Positions 35,158 through 43,122 of a DNA stretch of 64,000 bases are shown here, in pieces. Source of the stretch: Advenella incenata (lineage in GTDB: Bacteria > Pseudomonadota > Gammaproteobacteria > Burkholderiales > Burkholderiaceae_B); contig NZ_SHKO01000002.1 of NCBI RefSeq assembly GCF_004217095.1, forward strand, positions 1,027,599-1,091,598, in the 5' to 3' direction. The notes beneath the pieces are model-generated. The model ran no database searches and was not told the DNA's origin. It was given only the letters and a program-made list of their open reading frames with translations. Positions within the stretch are counted from its first letter, which is position 1. Each line of letters starts with the position of its first letter. A program made the position numbers and the translations under genes.

Positions 35158-36783
35158 TTATAGCTCAAGCTCGGCGAGACGTTTGTATAAATAGGATCTA
35201 GAGATCCCTAGTGCTTCAGCTGCACGTCTTTTATTCCCGTCAAATCGAATAATTGCTTCCCTTATAAGCTTCGATTCCACGTCGCCGACGGTATCTTTCA
35301 TGGAAGTAATATTGGATATTTCTTCAAGATTGTTTCCATGCGGAGTCCGGCTTTCTTCATAAAGTTCCGCGAAATTACCAAGCGATAGTTCATGGTGGTT
35401 GGCGAATATGATAGCTCGCTGGATTTCATGATGTAACTGTCGCACATTTCCCGGCCATTTTAGGTTTTTAAGTAGAGTCAATGCTTCCGGGGTGATGCTA
35501 CGCACATTCGAAGCAACGCGTCCTGAAATTTTTGTGATGAAGTGGTGAACTAGGATTGGAATATCTTCTTGGCGTTCTCGCAGTGGAGGAATCGTGAGAG
35601 TTACTCCATTGAGCCGGAAATAAAGATCTGCTCGATAATCCTCTTCGGCGATCATTCGCTTCAAATCACGATTAGTGGCACTGATTAACCGAAAATCTGT
35701 AGTGCGTTGGCGGTTGCTGCCCACACGTTCAAATGAGCTACCTTCTAGAACTCGGAGTAGTTTTACCTGAGCCTCCTGGGGTAGATCTCCCACTTCATCA
35801 AGAAAAATACTGCTGCGGTCCGCCATCTCAAATTTGCCAGCACGTCCCTCGCGCTTTGCCCCAGTGAATGCGCCCGAATCATAGCCGAATAGCTCGCTTT
35901 CTACAAGCGTGCCTGGTAGTGCACCGCAATTGACTACTACCATGGCCTTGTCGGCTCGGCGGCTTAGATTATGTATGGCATGGGCCACTAATTCTTTGCC
36001 GGTGCCACTCTCGCCGGCAATAAAGATCGGAACATCTAATGGTGCAACCTTTCTGATTGCTTCCTTAAGTTTAACAATACCTTCACTTTCTCCAATGATT
36101 TCCTCGAGACCAAATGTGCGATGGCGGAGTCGAGTTAGCTCCGTTTCATAGTAATTAACTTCTGCACGTAGTGAAGAAATTTGACGGCTGAGCTCATGAA
36201 CTTCCTCGGGAGCACGGAACAATACACGTCCTATGGCACCTACGACCTCTCCTTCACGGGTAATAGGTATACGGTTAACTACGCGTGAGGTGTTGCGCAT
36301 CCGCTGAACTTGGCCAATCTGAGCTTTGCCTGTAAGTATTACCTCATGTAAACGTGTATTCTCAATAACTTCCTTTACCGGTTGTCCGACGGCACCTCCA
36401 GGTTTATATCCGAAGAAGCGTTCGTGCACAGGGCTGATATAGCGCAATATGGCGTCCCTATCTACTACAGTAATACCTTCGTACGGATTAGTGATGAAGT
36501 GATGAAGAATATCAAAGGCAATGTCGACAGTAGCAATAAAGTCGAAGAGGGCACGATTTCCTTCATCAGGATGGACGACAACTAGGCTGTAGTGGTCATT
36601 TTTAATAACAATTGCTACCTGAGGAACCTCATCTACTTCCAAGGACAACATACGCTGGCCAGGTGCCAGTGTAGCAAGTTTCTTCATCAAGTTTTTCTGC
36701 AGGTTTGAGCTGGTTGCACCAGAAGTACAGAAGGTAATTTGTCCCTGATCGTCAAAGCAGAGTAATTCGAAAGACGAGTCCAT
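35158..36783 (-). CDS. Sigma-54-dependent enhancer-binding transcriptional activator
   Basis: Activator of 541 residues, the only one of its kind in the window. It has an N-terminal sensory region (1-95) of unknown type, a PAS domain (about 98-190, YEGITVVDRDAILRYISPVHERF), a linker coiled region, and an AAA+ domain with Walker A GESGTGKE (257-264), the sigma-54-contacting GAFTGA loop (304-309) and Walker B IFLDEV (326-331). It ends in a Fis-type HTH (NKRRAAEALGISRSYLYKRL). All catalytic elements are intact. The pair of 17-bp sites at 36814-36861 lies just beyond its start, so it may also regulate itself. I infer that it recognises the TGT-N11-ACA sites and switches on the nine sigma-54 promoters when its PAS or N-terminal region senses a substrate or acyl-CoA. 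Confidence 0.92.
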   Translation of the reverse strand: MDSSFELLCFDDQGQITFCTSGATSSNLQKNLMKKLATLAPGQRMLSLEVDEVPQVAIVIKNDHYSLVVVHPDEGNRALFDFIATVDIAFDILHHFITNPYEGITVVDRDAILRYISPVHERFFGYKPGGAVGQPVKEVIENTRLHEVILTGKAQIGQVQRMRNTSRVVNRIPITREGEVVGAIGRVLFRAPEEVHELSRQISSLRAEVNYYETELTRLRHRTFGLEEIIGESEGIVKLKEAIRKVAPLDVPIFIAGESGTGKELVAHAIHNLSRRADKAMVVVNCGALPGTLVESELFGYDSGAFTGAKREGRAGKFEMADRSSIFLDEVGDLPQEAQVKLLRVLEGSSFERVGSNRQRTTDFRLISATNRDLKRMIAEEDYRADLYFRLNGVTLTIPPLRERQEDIPILVHHFITKISGRVASNVRSITPEALTLLKNLKWPGNVRQLHHEIQRAIIFANHHELSLGNFAELYEESRTPHGNNLEEISNITSMKDTVGDVESKLIREAIIRFDGNKRRAAEALGISRSYLYKRLAELEL

Positions 36784-36813
36784 CTTGAAATTCCATTTGT
36801 GTTATGTCAATTG

Positions 36814-36861
36814 TGTTTTTTTGAAGGACAGCGATGTTTTCGAATGTCTCCAGTGCAAGCA
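36814..36861 (+). promoter_or_regulatory. Pair of 17-bp activator sites next to the regulator gene
   Basis: TGTTTTTTTGAAGGACA (36814-36830) and TGTCTCCAGTGCAAGCA (36845-36861), centres 31 bp apart, 124 and 93 bp before the -24 GG at 36946. The first site begins 31 bp upstream of the regulator's own start codon on the other strand, so binding there could also block regulator transcription. Confidence 0.72.
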
Positions 36862-36944
36862 AATTAGATCAAAATATGATTCTTGTCAACTATGTTCGAA
36901 CGAAACTTATATACAACTTATTGATTCTACTAAATAAATTAATA

Positions 36945-36960
36945 TGGCATGTCTTTTGCT
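36945..36960 (+). promoter_or_regulatory. Sigma-54 promoter of the CoA-transferase gene
   Basis: TGGCATGTCTTTTGCT, GG and GC 10 bp apart, 67 bp before ATG 37027. It is divergent from the regulator gene. Confidence 0.9.
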
Positions 36961-37026
36961 TAATATCGAATACGCTTGCCATATTCGCCCCTAAGTTTAG
37001 TAATAGAAAACAAATTGGAGCTGTAA

Positions 37027-38142
37027 ATGCAACCATTAGACGGTTTGCTAGTCTTAGATTTCAGTACGCTGCTACCTGGTCCTTGTGCCAGTTTATTGCT
37101 GGCCGAGGCCGGTGCGCGCGTAGTTAAAATAGAAAAGCCTGATCAGGGCGACGAGATGCGTTCCTATGAACCAAAAATCGGCGAAGATAGCATAAATTTT
37201 TCAATGCTCAACCGCGGAAAGCAGAGTATAGCAATCGACCTGAAGGAGTCACATTCCTTGATGCGTCTTCTCCCGCTGATCGAACGTGCAGATGTACTGA
37301 TCGAGCAATTCCGCCCTGGAGTGATGGATCGCTTGGGGCTTGGTTACGAAGCGGTTCGTCGCATTAATCCGCAACTGGTGTACTGCTCCATTACAGGCTG
37401 GGGTCAGACGGGACCTAAGGCGAAGAACGCTGGGCACGACTTGAATTATATGGCCGAAACTGGCTTGCTCAGTCTGACCAAAGGAGCAACTGGCGAACCG
37501 GTCTTACCTCCGATTCTTGCCGCTGATATAGCTGGTGGTGCTTATCCTGCAGTGATGAACATACTTTTGGCGCTGAAGCAACGTGATCGTACTGGGTGTG
37601 GGAGCTACTTGGACATTTGCATGGCCGATAACCTGTTTACTTTCATGTACTGGGGCTTGGGTAAAGGCTTCGGCATGGGCTGTTGGCCAGGTTCTGGCGA
37701 CGAGATCGTTACAGGGGGATCGCCGAGATACCAGATCTATCCTACTAAGGATGGTAGTTATCTCGCCGCGGCTCCGCTCGAAGACAAATTCTGGAATACC
37801 TTCTGCAAACTTATTGGCCTGCCAGAGTTACTGTGCCGGGCGGACGCGCCTGTAGCCATAGTAAAAGCGGCGGTGGGCGAGCGCATTGCCGCTGCCAATG
37901 CCGAGCACTGGCGTGAGGTGTTTGCGGGACAAGAAGTTTGTTGCTCTATAGTAGTGACCCTTCAGGAGGCCGTTCAGGATGCTCAAGTCAAGGTGCGTGG
38001 CCTTTTTGAGCATCAATTGGAGGTTGCTGGTCGTACGTTGCCAGCATTGCCGACTCCGATTGCGCCACTATTTCGTGCTCAGACGCATTGTGCGAGCGCA
38101 CCACGCCTAAACGAAACGCAGGATCCCATGTTGCTTATTTGA
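37027..38142 (+). CDS. Class III (CaiB/BaiF-type) CoA-transferase
   Basis: Protein of 371 residues moving CoA between acyl donors, in the formyl-CoA transferase, BaiF or carnitine-CoA transferase family. It opens with DGLLVLDFSTLLPGP and KIEKPDQGDEMR; the catalytic Asp is D138 in NAGHDLNYMAETGL. A GGAG lies seven bases before ATG 37027. It may activate an acid at the expense of another CoA ester, complementing the ATP-dependent ligases. Family members also include alpha-methylacyl-CoA racemases, but the catalytic pattern here suits a transferase. Confidence 0.85.
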   Translation: MQPLDGLLVLDFSTLLPGPCASLLLAEAGARVVKIEKPDQGDEMRSYEPKIGEDSINFSMLNRGKQSIAIDLKESHSLMRLLPLIERADVLIEQFRPGVMDRLGLGYEAVRRINPQLVYCSITGWGQTGPKAKNAGHDLNYMAETGLLSLTKGATGEPVLPPILAADIAGGAYPAVMNILLALKQRDRTGCGSYLDICMADNLFTFMYWGLGKGFGMGCWPGSGDEIVTGGSPRYQIYPTKDGSYLAAAPLEDKFWNTFCKLIGLPELLCRADAPVAIVKAAVGERIAAANAEHWREVFAGQEVCCSIVVTLQEAVQDAQVKVRGLFEHQLEVAGRTLPALPTPIAPLFRAQTHCASAPRLNETQDPMLLI

Positions 38143-38524
38143 AAAAAAAGCGATGGTTAATTATCAGATTTCGAATGTGGAGCCATGTAGTACTGTTACC
38201 GATCAATTAACCCGAGAAGTGGCTCGTCGACGGACTAATGATCTTGCATGATCACACATTTGTCGTAAATTCATATTGGATGAGTTTCGTAAAGTCCTAT
38301 GACTGGTTTGTCTCGGTATTCGGTGTACTAGCGTTGCTATCTTATCTTATAGAGAAGTTCTATTATTCTGGCATATAAATCTTCGTTGACAGCACTTGTT
38401 GCTGTTCTATTGAAAGTATTAAATGTCCGAGGTTTTAAACGTGGAGAGTCCACATTAGGCCACTACAGATTATTGATTGTGGTCGGGGACTTCTGTCAAA
38501 TAATTTTAAAAAGGGAATGTCACG

Positions 38525-40249
38525 ATGGTCGAGAACACTATCAAGTCGGTGGATGTAATAGTTGTGGGTTCAGGAGTCGGTGGAATGCTCACGGCGATAC
38601 GAGCCCATGATCTCGGGCTTAAGGTGGTTGTAATTGAAAAAAGTCATCACTATGGGGGCACCTCTGCTCTCTCGGGTGGTGGAGTATGGATTCCCAATAA
38701 TTCAGACCTCGGGAGCAAGGATTCAAGAGAAAAGGCGCTAATGTACCTGCGTGGTGTTACAAAAGGCAAGGCCAACAATCAATTACTACAAGCCTACGTT
38801 GATAACGGACCTGCCATGGTTGAGTATGCTCGCTCGGTTGGAATGGGGCTTGAACAAGCGCCAGGGTATCCAGACTATTTTTCTGAACGGCCGGATGCGG
38901 TGGCTGGACGAACAATGTTAGCGGTTGATTTTGATGGTAAGCGCCTGGGTAAAGAACTCTTCCGTATGCGAACGAGTTATCCGTCATTTTTGGCGTTTGA
39001 TCGGTATGCGCTAAATCTCAAAGGTGCCTATGCCTTGATGAGCCGACAGAAGGGGTGGCTTTGGGAAGGGTTCAAGCTCGTCGCGGGCTACTGGATTGAC
39101 TTTCGCTGGCGACTGAGAACCAAGGTTGATAGTCGCCTATCTATGGGACGCGCCCAAGTAGGCGCCTTGCGCAAAGCAATGATTGATCGCGGGATTCCTC
39201 TTCTTTTGAATACGAGACTCGTCGGAATTGAAATGGATCAAGAACGTATATCTGGCGCCCGTTTCAGGCACAATGGTAGCGACTCAGTGATGAAGGCACA
39301 CGCTGTTATCCTCGCCACGGGTGGCTTTGAACAAAATCAAGAGATGCGCAATAAATATCACACTGTACCAACGGAAGTTGCCAGTTCATTGACACCGGAC
39401 TGCGCCAACGAAGGAGACGGAATATTGTTAGGCCAGATGATTGGTGCGGACATAGGTAACATGGGGAACGCGTGGTGGGTTCCGACCATAAGGCTACCTG
39501 GAAAATGCAATACAGAACTAGCGGGGCAAGTATTTTTCGATCGTAGCCGTCCGGGTGTGATCTGTGTCAATCGTCTAGGCAAGCGATTTTGCAACGAGGC
39601 CCTTTCCTATGATCGTTTTGGAAATGCGATGATCGAGGACCATCGCAAGACAGGAGCCAATCTACCATGTTGGATGATATTTGATGCTCAATATCGGAAA
39701 AATTTCCCTGCGAGTGATATCCTGCCAGGATGGGTGCGCTCCGATAATTGGCTTCCCCCAGAATATTGGGACAATATTATCTACCGTGCCGATTCGATTG
39801 ACGAATTAGCACGCAAGATAGGTGTTGATCCGATAGTATTGACGACGACTATTAACAATATGAATTCGTACGCTAAGTCAGGCATTGACCCTGAGTTTCA
39901 TCGTGGCGAGACTGATTTTGATAAATTTTTCGGAGATGCTCGCGCAACGCCCAATGCAAATCTGGGGCCGATAGACAAGGCACCGTTCTATGCCATCAGG
40001 TTGGAACTGGGGGACATTGGAACTAAAGGTGGATTGCGCGTCGATGAGTATGCTCGAGTGCTAAACACGGCCGGTGACCGTATTAATGGTTTGTATGCTA
40101 CAGGCAATACGACGAGTTCGTTATTTCTTGATGTTTACCCTGGGGCTGGTAGTACGCTCGGTCCCGCGCTGGTCTTCGGATTCGTTGCTGCCAATCATGT
40201 AGCTGATATGCTCGCTAACCGAGATCACACGTCAAAGAGTTCAAGTTAA
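38525..40249 (+). CDS. KstD/fumarate-reductase-like FAD flavoprotein (first)
   Basis: Flavoprotein of 574 residues with the length and order of 3-ketosteroid delta-1-dehydrogenases: FAD motif VVGSGVGGMLTAIRA, GGTSALSGGGVWIPNN, and the C-terminal GNTTSSLFLDVYPGAGSTLGPALVFGFVAAN. Members introduce a double bond next to a ring ketone, but relatives reduce enones or act on non-steroid rings. It has an AAAAGGGA ribosome site. The 380 bases upstream contain no clear sigma-54 motif, so it may depend on the CoA-transferase promoter. The substrate is not inferable. Confidence 0.78.
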   Translation: MVENTIKSVDVIVVGSGVGGMLTAIRAHDLGLKVVVIEKSHHYGGTSALSGGGVWIPNNSDLGSKDSREKALMYLRGVTKGKANNQLLQAYVDNGPAMVEYARSVGMGLEQAPGYPDYFSERPDAVAGRTMLAVDFDGKRLGKELFRMRTSYPSFLAFDRYALNLKGAYALMSRQKGWLWEGFKLVAGYWIDFRWRLRTKVDSRLSMGRAQVGALRKAMIDRGIPLLLNTRLVGIEMDQERISGARFRHNGSDSVMKAHAVILATGGFEQNQEMRNKYHTVPTEVASSLTPDCANEGDGILLGQMIGADIGNMGNAWWVPTIRLPGKCNTELAGQVFFDRSRPGVICVNRLGKRFCNEALSYDRFGNAMIEDHRKTGANLPCWMIFDAQYRKNFPASDILPGWVRSDNWLPPEYWDNIIYRADSIDELARKIGVDPIVLTTTINNMNSYAKSGIDPEFHRGETDFDKFFGDARATPNANLGPIDKAPFYAIRLELGDIGTKGGLRVDEYARVLNTAGDRINGLYATGNTTSSLFLDVYPGAGSTLGPALVFGFVAANHVADMLANRDHTSKSSS

Positions 40250-40424
40250 TGGCCTTGCTGCGAAGAAGAGGGTCCTCAACATATTTTTACTGATGACTTT
40301 TTAGGCAAGTTTTAAGTTCGAAAACTCGTGGCCTTTCATCATGAAAGTAACATGGTACTTTTTGTTTAAAGTTTTTATAAACTGATCGGGAATTCGGCAC
40401 TTGCCAGTATTACGCGGCGTTCTG

Positions 40425-40541
40425 CTAGAAGGTATCTGGACTGATGTCATCTATGTGATAGTCGAGACGACTATGGTTGTAGAAGACCTTAATGCGGAAG
40501 AATAGAACAACGCGTGCGATATCTTGTGTCTTGTAGAATCG
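40425..40541 (-). mobile_element. C-terminal remnant of an IS3-family transposase
   Basis: On the minus strand the frame reads DIARVVLFFRIKVFYNHSRL and then DYHIDDISPDTF before a stop, matching the end of IS3-type integrase cores (...FxYIEVFYNRxRxHSxLGxxSPxxFE). Nothing else of the element is readable. The surrounding 40250-40940 has no gene. Confidence 0.6.
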
Positions 40542-40940
40542 TTTTTGTACCTGCGCTTTTTTTGAGGCTGCTAAGAAACTTTTCTACTAATTGATGAAAG
40601 CTGCCGCTAGCAATTTACGGATATTGATATAGTGTGGACACACTCTGCATGGCAAAGAACCTTGATAAAGTGTTATTTGACTTGAGTTCTCAGAAATATT
40701 ACGCTGGACTTTTAGGCATACTATAGCGCTTCTCTGCGGTGCAACGAAGTCGAACGTATAGCTGCGGCGCGCGCGCTTGACTTGAAGTTAATTTGTCGTC
40801 TATTGATCTATCTTATCGGATGGAGCAGTATAGATCCATAGGCTTATTGTGTCGAATCACTAATCTAGCGAGCAATTCGGCTATCGAGTCGCTCTGTGAT
40901 TTTCATCAAGATGGTGTTATCAGCCGTCTTACGCGAATCT

Positions 40941-40980
40941 TGTTTTCACTAAGGACACTTATGTGTTTTTGAAGGGGACA
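40941..40980 (+). promoter_or_regulatory. Two 17-bp activator sites, closer than usual
   Basis: TGTTTTCACTAAGGACA (40941-40957) and TGTTTTTGAAGGGGACA (40964-40980). Centres are 23 bp apart instead of 31, and 93 and 70 bp before the -24 GG at 41042. The second site is almost the same as the first site at 36814. Confidence 0.68.
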
Positions 40981-41040
40981 AAAAACTCCCGAAAAGATTT
41001 GAATTTTGCGAATCACGAGAAACAACTTGATTTCTAAAAT

Positions 41041-41056
41041 TGGCACGCGATTTGCT
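41041..41056 (+). promoter_or_regulatory. Sigma-54 promoter before the MaoC relic and amidohydrolase
   Basis: TGGCACGCGATTTGCT, GG and GC 10 bp apart, 48 bp before the ATG of the truncated MaoC copy at 41105 and about 420 bp before the amidohydrolase start. Confidence 0.88.
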
Positions 41057-41104
41057 ACAACTGAGATAACTTCATACAAACAAGACATAGGAAAAACATT
41101 TTCC

Positions 41105-41383
41105 ATGGCAATTAAACCCGAGTCAGTTTGGCCCATTAAGAGGTCACTTGAAGATTTCGCAACAGGCGATGTTGTCATCTCATCTGCGCGAACAATCGAG
41201 GCCTCACATATATCAGGTTTTGCAGGTTTAACCTTTGAATTCTATTCGCTACACCTCGATGAGGCGTATGCAAAAGCAACCTCATTTGAAGGAAGAATCG
41301 CACATGGGCCGCTGACATTCTCTATTTCTTCCGGGCGGGTTTATCTCTCAGGCTACTATGGCATGGCAATTCAAAATATGTAG
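41105..41383 (+). pseudogene. Truncated paralogue of the MaoC-like hydratase
   Basis: The first 90 residues follow the hydratase at 30191 closely (RTIEASHISGFAGLT, RIAHGPLTFSISSG, YLSGYYGMAIQNM), then TAG stops the frame where the intact gene has Leu. Weak traces (EYQNKRA, TKRNLSFAK) continue for about 80 bases. The catalytic Asp of GDFFPLH is Glu here (FEFYSLH), so even the retained part would be impaired. It is the promoter-proximal fragment of an amidohydrolase transcript. Confidence 0.78.
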
Positions 41384-41478
41384 GAATATCAGAACAAGCG
41401 GGCACCTTGATCGGTTCGCCCAACCAAACGCAACCTTAGTTTTGCAAAAGCAACATAACAACCGTACCAGGAGACTCT

Positions 41479-42747
41479 ATGAGCCGCGTTATACTTGAAC
41501 ACGCGAATTTGATTGATGGTGCAGGCGGGACAACTTCCGGCATTACCATCATTATCGAGAGGGATCGGATCGCTGATATCGTCGCCGGCACTGTCGAAAA
41601 GAGTATCGATGACATCGTTTACGATCTGACAGATAAAACAGTAATGCCAGGAATGTGTATCGGACATTTTCACGCTGAGTATAACGGTCTAGGCACCATG
41701 CCTGGCTTCAGCCTGGGATCCGAACGTCCCCCTGGCGTTACTATGGCTTATGCTATAAAGAATATGCGAATCGCCCTAAACGCCGGATTCACTTCCGCGT
41801 TGGGTACGGCATGCGTATATGATACCGACGTCTGCTTAGAGATGGCAATGGCAGAAGGCGTGTGCGAGGGGCCGCGAATCGTGCCTTGCAGTCCCCATAT
41901 TGTTGCGACCGGCGCGCACTTTCCAGCTACACCGTGGTGGATCGAGGCTAAGAATCTAGGACTCGAGGGAGGTCAGTGCACGGGCCCAGACGAATTTCGC
42001 AAGTTCATCCGTCTGCAAGCGCAGCGTGGTGCACGCATGATGAAGCTGCTGCCGTCAGGAGGTCATGGATTTCCACACACTCACGGAATGCGTAACATTA
42101 GCTTGGATGAGTTAAAAGCAGCGATTAACGCAGCTCATGAGCGGGGTGCCTGGATCCGAGGTCATGTGAATTATAAAGATCAGATCATAGAGTGCATCGA
42201 AAACGGTATCGATATCATCGATCATGCCGATGATCTTGATGACGAATGCATTGAGGCTATGATCAAACACGGTACCTACTATTGCCCAACAATTGGCATG
42301 ACGGTGATGACAATTCGTTGGGACGATACAAAACCGTACTTTGACTTTATGCAATATTATCCCAAGGATGAAGCATATATTGAGCGCACCGGAAAAATAC
42401 TACAACGAGCCCAAAAAGCCGGTGTCAAGATGCTGATTGGCGATGATTATGGCCCGAAATACGGATTTTTTCCAAATTTTTGGGGCGATGAAATTAACAT
42501 GTTCGTCGACGAAATGGGTTTTGAGCCTGCCGCTGTGATTGAAATGGTCACTGCCAACGGTGCACACTTCTTTAATGACGATACCGGCACAATTGCCAAG
42601 GGAAAGATCGCTGACCTTTTGGTTCTCGATTTCGATCCAATGAAAGATGGGTTAAAAGGCTTTTCCGATCCAGCCAAGAATATTTTATCCGTAATGAAAT
42701 CGGGAATCTTCGCAAGGTCGACTCTCGTCCCTAAAGCACGTTCATGA
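41479..42747 (+). CDS. Metal-dependent amidohydrolase
   Basis: Hydrolase of 422 residues of the amidohydrolase superfamily (imidazolonepropionase/prolidase-like branch). Metal ligands are visible: H63-x-H65 in GHFHAEY, the probable bridging Lys in MMKLLPSGGHG, His in RGHVNY, His in DIIDHADD and the final Asp in IGDDYGP. The C-terminus closes the small beta-sandwich (GTIAKGKIADLLVLDFDP). Members cleave C-N or other bonds in amides, lactams and hydantoins; here it might open a ring or a conjugate. It has a CCAGGAGA ribosome site and is probably read from the sigma-54 promoter at 41041. Confidence 0.83.
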   Translation: MSRVILEHANLIDGAGGTTSGITIIIERDRIADIVAGTVEKSIDDIVYDLTDKTVMPGMCIGHFHAEYNGLGTMPGFSLGSERPPGVTMAYAIKNMRIALNAGFTSALGTACVYDTDVCLEMAMAEGVCEGPRIVPCSPHIVATGAHFPATPWWIEAKNLGLEGGQCTGPDEFRKFIRLQAQRGARMMKLLPSGGHGFPHTHGMRNISLDELKAAINAAHERGAWIRGHVNYKDQIIECIENGIDIIDHADDLDDECIEAMIKHGTYYCPTIGMTVMTIRWDDTKPYFDFMQYYPKDEAYIERTGKILQRAQKAGVKMLIGDDYGPKYGFFPNFWGDEINMFVDEMGFEPAAVIEMVTANGAHFFNDDTGTIAKGKIADLLVLDFDPMKDGLKGFSDPAKNILSVMKSGIFARSTLVPKARS

Positions 42748-43122
42748 GAACGTGTGATGGTCAGGGTGCTGGCGATGCTATCGTTAATGATAGTCAAACT
42801 ATACACGAATCGTGAACAATTCGAGTTCGTCTTGAAATGGTTGAATAATACATCTGCGTATCAGGAAATTCCTTGTAATTTTCGGGAACGAAATCAATAT
42901 TATTTTGTGTTCAGCAGGGACCTACATAGGCACACTATCGTCCAAAAATAGCTTCAGCGTTGACGTTCTTGTTAATACAATTCTATGCACTTTCGCAGCG
43001 GTCTTTTTTAGTAAACCTAAAGCTCCTTTCGAGGTGAGAATACAAATAAAAAATATGACAAAAAATCATACTAAATCAATATATTATCAATATTTATAGA
43101 TGCTAGTGAGGAGATAATAGAA
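42748..43122. other. Intergenic stretch before the second flavoprotein operon
   Basis: About 375 AT-rich bases. No sigma-54 motif or 17-bp site was found. GTGAGGAG at 43106-43113 is the ribosome site of the next gene. Confidence 0.4.

Noticed and set aside
38370..38390. CTGGCATATAAATCTTCG as a sigma-54 promoter of the first KstD-like gene
   Set aside because: The GC element is missing at the required 10-bp distance; it reads TTCG.
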